DNA of 64,000 bases from Dehalococcoidia bacterium (GTDB lineage Bacteria; Chloroflexota; Dehalococcoidia; Tepidiformales; Tepidiformaceae). Position numbers and translations under genes: made by a program. Positions within the stretch are counted from its first letter, which is position 1, and each line of letters opens with the position of its first letter. The notes under the pieces were generated by a model, which saw nothing but the letters and a program-made list of their open reading frames with translations, was not told where the DNA came from and did not search any database. Shown piece after piece: positions 61,328-64,000 of this stretch. The DNA lies in assembly GCA_020847985.1 (NCBI GenBank), contig JADLBC010000056.1:1-64000 (forward strand), given 5' to 3'.

Positions 61328-62411
61328 CGTCGCGCCAGGCGCGGCCGATCGTCCCCCCGCCGAGGACGCGCTCGCCGTCGTAGAGGGCGAGCGTTTGGCC
61401 GGGCGTGAGGGCGCGCTGGCGGCGATGGAAGCGCACCGTGGCCGCTTCGCCTTCGGTGCCGAGGAAGGTCGCGGGGGCGGGTTCGGCCCGGTAGCGCGCC
61501 TTCGCCTGCAACTCCGTCCCCGCCGGCGGCGGCTCGCCCGCCGTCCAGCGCGCCTCTTCGAACACGACCGTGTCGGCAAAGAGGTCGTCCTCGCTGCCGA
61601 TGGTGACGATGTTGCGCGCGGCATCGATGGCGGTGACGTAGCGCGGTTCGCCCACGGCGATACCGAGCCCCTTGCGCTGCCCGATGGTGTAAGCGGCCAC
61701 GCCCTGGTGCTCGCCGATGACGTCGCCCTCCGGGGTGCGCATCTCGCCAGGCGCCGGCGCGGCGCGTTCGGCCATGAAGGCGCGGTAGTCGTTCCCCGGG
61801 ACGAAGCAGATTTCGACGCTATCGGGCTTGGCGGCGGTATCGAGCCCCAGGCGGCGGGCCTCGGCGCGCACTTCGTCCTTCGTCAGTTCGCCCACGGGAA
61901 GCTGGAGCCGCGCGAGCTGGTCCTGCTGGAGCATGTAAAGGACGTACGACTGGTCCTTCGCCTCGTCCCGGGCACGAAGAAGTTCGAAGCGTCCGCCGGC
62001 AGCCTGGCGCACGCGCGCGTAATGCCCCGTGGCGATAAAGTCCGCATCGAGCGCGGGCAGGCGGTCGAGGAGTGCGCGGTACTTGATGTGTTCGTTGCAG
62101 CGCACACAGGGGTTGGGCGTGCGGCCCGCCGCGTACTGCGCGACGAAGTCATCGACGACGGTCTCGCGGAAGCGCTCCTCGAAGTTCATGACGTAGTGGC
62201 GGATGCCGAGCTGGCCGGCCACGCGGCGGGCGTCGTCGATGTCCTCGACGCTGCAGCACTGCTGCTTGCCAGAGAGCTCGGCGGGGCGCGATTCGGTCCA
62301 GAGGCGCATGGTGACACCGATGACCTCGAAGCCACGGGCGACAAGGAGCGCGGCGGCGACGGAGCTATCGACGCCGCCGGACATGCCGACGACCACGCGG
62401 GAGCCATTCAT
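61320..62411 (-). CDS. mnmA: tRNA 2-thiouridine synthase MnmA
   Basis: MnmA puts the 2-thio group on U34 of Glu, Gln and Lys tRNAs. The 363-residue protein has the PP-loop VVVGMSGGVDSSVAAALL, catalytic Cys in NPCVRCNEHIK and the second Cys in DSVEICFVPGNDY. ATGHYARV and the beta-barrel YTIGQRKGLGIAVG complete it. The ATG at 62411 agrees with the conserved N-terminus. Its 3' end overlaps the last heptamer units, so the repeat may also form the transcript end. Confidence 0.95.
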   Translation of the reverse strand: MNGSRVVVGMSGGVDSSVAAALLVARGFEVIGVTMRLWTESRPAELSGKQQCCSVEDIDDARRVAGQLGIRHYVMNFEERFRETVVDDFVAQYAAGRTPNPCVRCNEHIKYRALLDRLPALDADFIATGHYARVRQAAGGRFELLRARDEAKDQSYVLYMLQQDQLARLQLPVGELTKDEVRAEARRLGLDTAAKPDSVEICFVPGNDYRAFMAERAAPAPGEMRTPEGDVIGEHQGVAAYTIGQRKGLGIAVGEPRYVTAIDAARNIVTIGSEDDLFADTVVFEEARWTAGEPPPAGTELQAKARYRAEPAPATFLGTEGEAATVRFHRRQRALTPGQTLALYDGERVLGGGTIGRAWRDEC

Positions 62412-62480
62412 CGGTGTGTTACCATCTCCATCGCGCGGGCGGCGCGCGCAGATGCCTTGGGCCGCCAGGAGTGAGCACAG

Positions 62481-62828
62481 CTGGATTCGGAAACCCTCGC
62501 CAACCGCGCCGTGGACATCCTTACGGACCATTCGGCGCTCGATCTCGCCCTGGTGGACATTTCGAAGACCGCGACGTTCACGGACTACTTCGTCATCGCC
62601 ACGGCCCAATCGCCACTCCAGTTTAGTGCGCTGACGGAGTACCTGGAAAAGGAGCTCGCGCCCGAGGGCGTGCGGCTGCGCCACCGCGAGGGGTCGCCGG
62701 AGAGCGGCTGGGTGCTGCTCGATTTCGCGGACATCATCGTGCACCTCTTCTCGCCCGAAAAGCGTGCCTACTACCGCCTCGAGGACCTCTGGGGCCGAAC
62801 GAGCCAGGTGGTGCGCTTTACGGGGTGA
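62481..62828 (+). CDS. rsfS: Ribosome silencing factor RsfS, probable CTG start
   Basis: RsfS binds uL14 and blocks subunit joining when nutrients are low. Conserved parts are DISKTATFTDYFVIATAQSP and RHREGSPESGWVLLDFADII, then VHLFSPEKRAYYRLEDLWG. The family's N-terminal LDSETLANRAVDIL begins at a CTG at 62481 with AGGAG 8 nt upstream. The next usual start, GTG at 62511, would cut off the first ten conserved residues, and a stop lies at 62472. The product is 115 residues. Confidence 0.85.
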   Translation: MDSETLANRAVDILTDHSALDLALVDISKTATFTDYFVIATAQSPLQFSALTEYLEKELAPEGVRLRHREGSPESGWVLLDFADIIVHLFSPEKRAYYRLEDLWGRTSQVVRFTG

Positions 62829-62912
62829 TCGGCCATCGGCCGCCGGCCATCGGTGGGGGCAACCCCAGGGTTGATCCCCTGGGAACCGGGAACTGGGAAC
62901 TGGGAACCGGCC
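62829..62912. repeat. Heptamer-period intergenic element 11
   Basis: CGGCCAT, CGGCCGC, CGGCCAT on the left lead into GGGGGCAACCCCAGGGTTGA and GATCCCCTGG. GGGAACC, GGGAACT, GGGAACT, GGGAACC follow on the right. Confidence 0.7.
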
Positions 62913-62924
62913 ACTTACCTCGCC

Positions 62925-62953
62925 TTGTTGCCATCGGCGGCGCTGCCTAGAAT
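62925..62953 (+). promoter_or_regulatory. Promoter of the MFS gene
   Basis: TTGTTG (62925-62930) and TAGAAT (62948-62953) are 17 bp apart, the best-spaced pair seen in the window. They lie 84 bp before the ATG. Confidence 0.5.
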
Positions 62954-63037
62954 CGGGTGACGGCCTCGTGCGTGGGGCGGCTCGTGACATCGCCGCCGCC
63001 CCGCCCTTCACCCCGCCACCGGAAGGACCACGCCACC

Positions 63038-64000
63038 ATGACAACGTGGTTCCGCACGACGTTTTTCGCCCTTGAAAACAAGCAGTACCGCCTGATGTGG
63101 ACGGGCACGCTGTTTTCGTTCCTGGGCATGCAGATGCAGGTCATCACGCGGGGGTACCTGGCCTACGCGCTCACCGGGCGGAACAGCGCGCTCGGCGCCG
63201 TCACGCTCGCCTTCGGGGTGCCTCAACTGCTCCTCTCGCTCGTCGGCGGCGTCATCGCCGACCGCCTGCCGAAGCGCACCGTGCTCTGGGTTTCGCAATC
63301 GATCATCGCGGTCAACTCGGCCTGGGTGGCGACGATGATCGCCTTCGACCGGCTCGAATTCTGGCAGCTCATCCTCGCCGGCTTCATCCAGGGCGCGTGC
63401 TTTTCGTTCGTGGGCCCGGCGCGCCAGGCCTTCATCGGCGACCTCGTGGGCCGCGAGAAGATCGCGAACGCGGTGGTCCTGCAGCAGCTGAGCATGAACA
63501 GCTCGCGCGTCGTGGGGCCATCGATCGCGGGCGCTTTCCTGGGCATCAGCTTCATCGGCGCGGCGGGCGTGTATTACATGACCACCCTGGGCTTCATCAT
63601 CGCCTGTGTGAGCATGATCCCGCTGCCGCGCGGGAACCCTCGCCCGCGCCTGACGCAAACTTCGCCGCTCGCCGACATCGTCGATGGCCTTCGCTACATG
63701 AAGGCGCGGCCGCAAATCGCCGCCCTCGCGATGACGTCGCTGCTCGTGCTCACCATCGGGTTCCCCTACCAGTCGTTCCTCGCGTCCGTGGTGCTGGGCG
63801 AATACGGCGCGCACAAGGCCGCCATCGGCTGGCTCTCCTCGGCCGGGGCGGTGGGCGGCGTGATCGCGACGGTCTGGGTGGCGGGCATGACGAACAGCCG
63901 CCGCGTGTGGATCGTCCATCCCCTCATGGGCGTGATATTCGGCGTGACGGTGGCCGCGCTCGGCCTTTCGCCGAACCTGCTCTCGGGGCTCTTCGTGATG
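63038..64000 (+). CDS. MFS transporter, cut by the window end
   Basis: The first 321 codons of an inner-membrane carrier are present. MTTWFRTTFFALENKQYRLM, then RDLV-like loops and LSLVGGVIADRLPKRTVLWV (motif A), place it in the MFS_3/EntS-like exporters, whose cargo includes siderophores and drugs. SFVGPARQAFIGDLV is another conserved block. The frame is open to base 64000. GGAAGGA precedes the ATG. Confidence 0.85.
   Translation, partial: MTTWFRTTFFALENKQYRLMWTGTLFSFLGMQMQVITRGYLAYALTGRNSALGAVTLAFGVPQLLLSLVGGVIADRLPKRTVLWVSQSIIAVNSAWVATMIAFDRLEFWQLILAGFIQGACFSFVGPARQAFIGDLVGREKIANAVVLQQLSMNSSRVVGPSIAGAFLGISFIGAAGVYYMTTLGFIIACVSMIPLPRGNPRPRLTQTSPLADIVDGLRYMKARPQIAALAMTSLLVLTIGFPYQSFLASVVLGEYGAHKAAIGWLSSAGAVGGVIATVWVAGMTNSRRVWIVHPLMGVIFGVTVAALGLSPNLLSGLFVM

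Overview
The window is very GC-rich bacterial chromosome with dense, mostly operonic genes. It looks like an aerobic, chemoorganotrophic member of the Chloroflexota, possibly a Tepidiforma-like Dehalococcoidia. That placement is inference only. It rests on the GC bias, Pro/Thr-rich 'TPTATPT' tails on exported proteins, F420/FMN-type oxidoreductases, an actinobacterial-style CysM/CysO sulfur-carrier pathway, a single-chain acyl-CoA carboxylase and a bacterial NurA/HerA operon. No rRNA or marker set is present to settle it.

Layout. 1-1.1 kb: an IS481-type element that has cut a reverse-strand gene short. 1.1-4.1 kb: a split beta-barrel flavin protein, then a SipW-like signal peptidase with a TasA/camelysin-like exported substrate. 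4.7-14.1 kb: single-chain biotin-dependent carboxylase, orphan HicB, TetR regulator, MBL-fold alkylsulfatase-like enzyme, a membrane-anchored LuxR-type regulator and an ABC exporter. 14.4-20.3 kb (minus strand): rpsF-ssb-rpsR-parvulin-hom-coiled-coil-thrC, so ribosomal, replication and threonine genes run in series. 21-24.9 kb (minus): Rrf2 regulator, cysK, a MoaD-MoeB fusion, cysO and cysM, a cysteine-synthesis unit. 25-28.2 kb: YciI, two related secreted proteins, a flavin-binding protein, a third cysteine-synthase paralogue and tRNA-Pro(CGG). 28.4-36.7 kb: double CaiB/BaiF CoA-transferase, MFS transporter, two glycosyltransferases and a Wzz-like protein, divergent from an O-antigen-ligase-like protein (surface polysaccharide). 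36.8-44.5 kb: thioesterase, HDOD-GGDEF protein, RibD, EVE protein, acyl-CoA carboxylase alpha chain, gamma carbonic anhydrase and histidine phosphatase. 44.5-55.6 kb: toxin-antitoxin pair, 2-hydroxyacid dehydrogenase, Nramp relative, patatin, SDR, a 36-residue membrane peptide, cyclase, DinB, amidase, a ParB-N-terminus-like protein, an LLM oxidoreductase and a small SMR exporter. 55.6-64 kb: zinc-ribbon RNase HI, the nurA-X-herA operon, a frameshifted lipoprotein, CsbD, mnmA, rsfS and a truncated MFS gene.

Three genome-wide habits stand out. First, at least eleven intergenic spacers carry arrays with a strict 7-nt period, in several unrelated heptamer families, usually in pairs around a GGGG...CCCC-rich core. 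Second, many genes have a TANNNT hexamer 6-9 nt before the start codon and no Shine-Dalgarno, the pattern expected of leaderless mRNAs. Third, some genes without a ribosome-binding site are preceded by tiny ORFs whose stop overlaps the gene's start (GTGA/ATGA). Other items worth attention are the MoaD-MoeB fusion, the Pro/Thr-tailed signal peptidase, the ParB-motif protein and the NurA-HerA operon with a third small protein.
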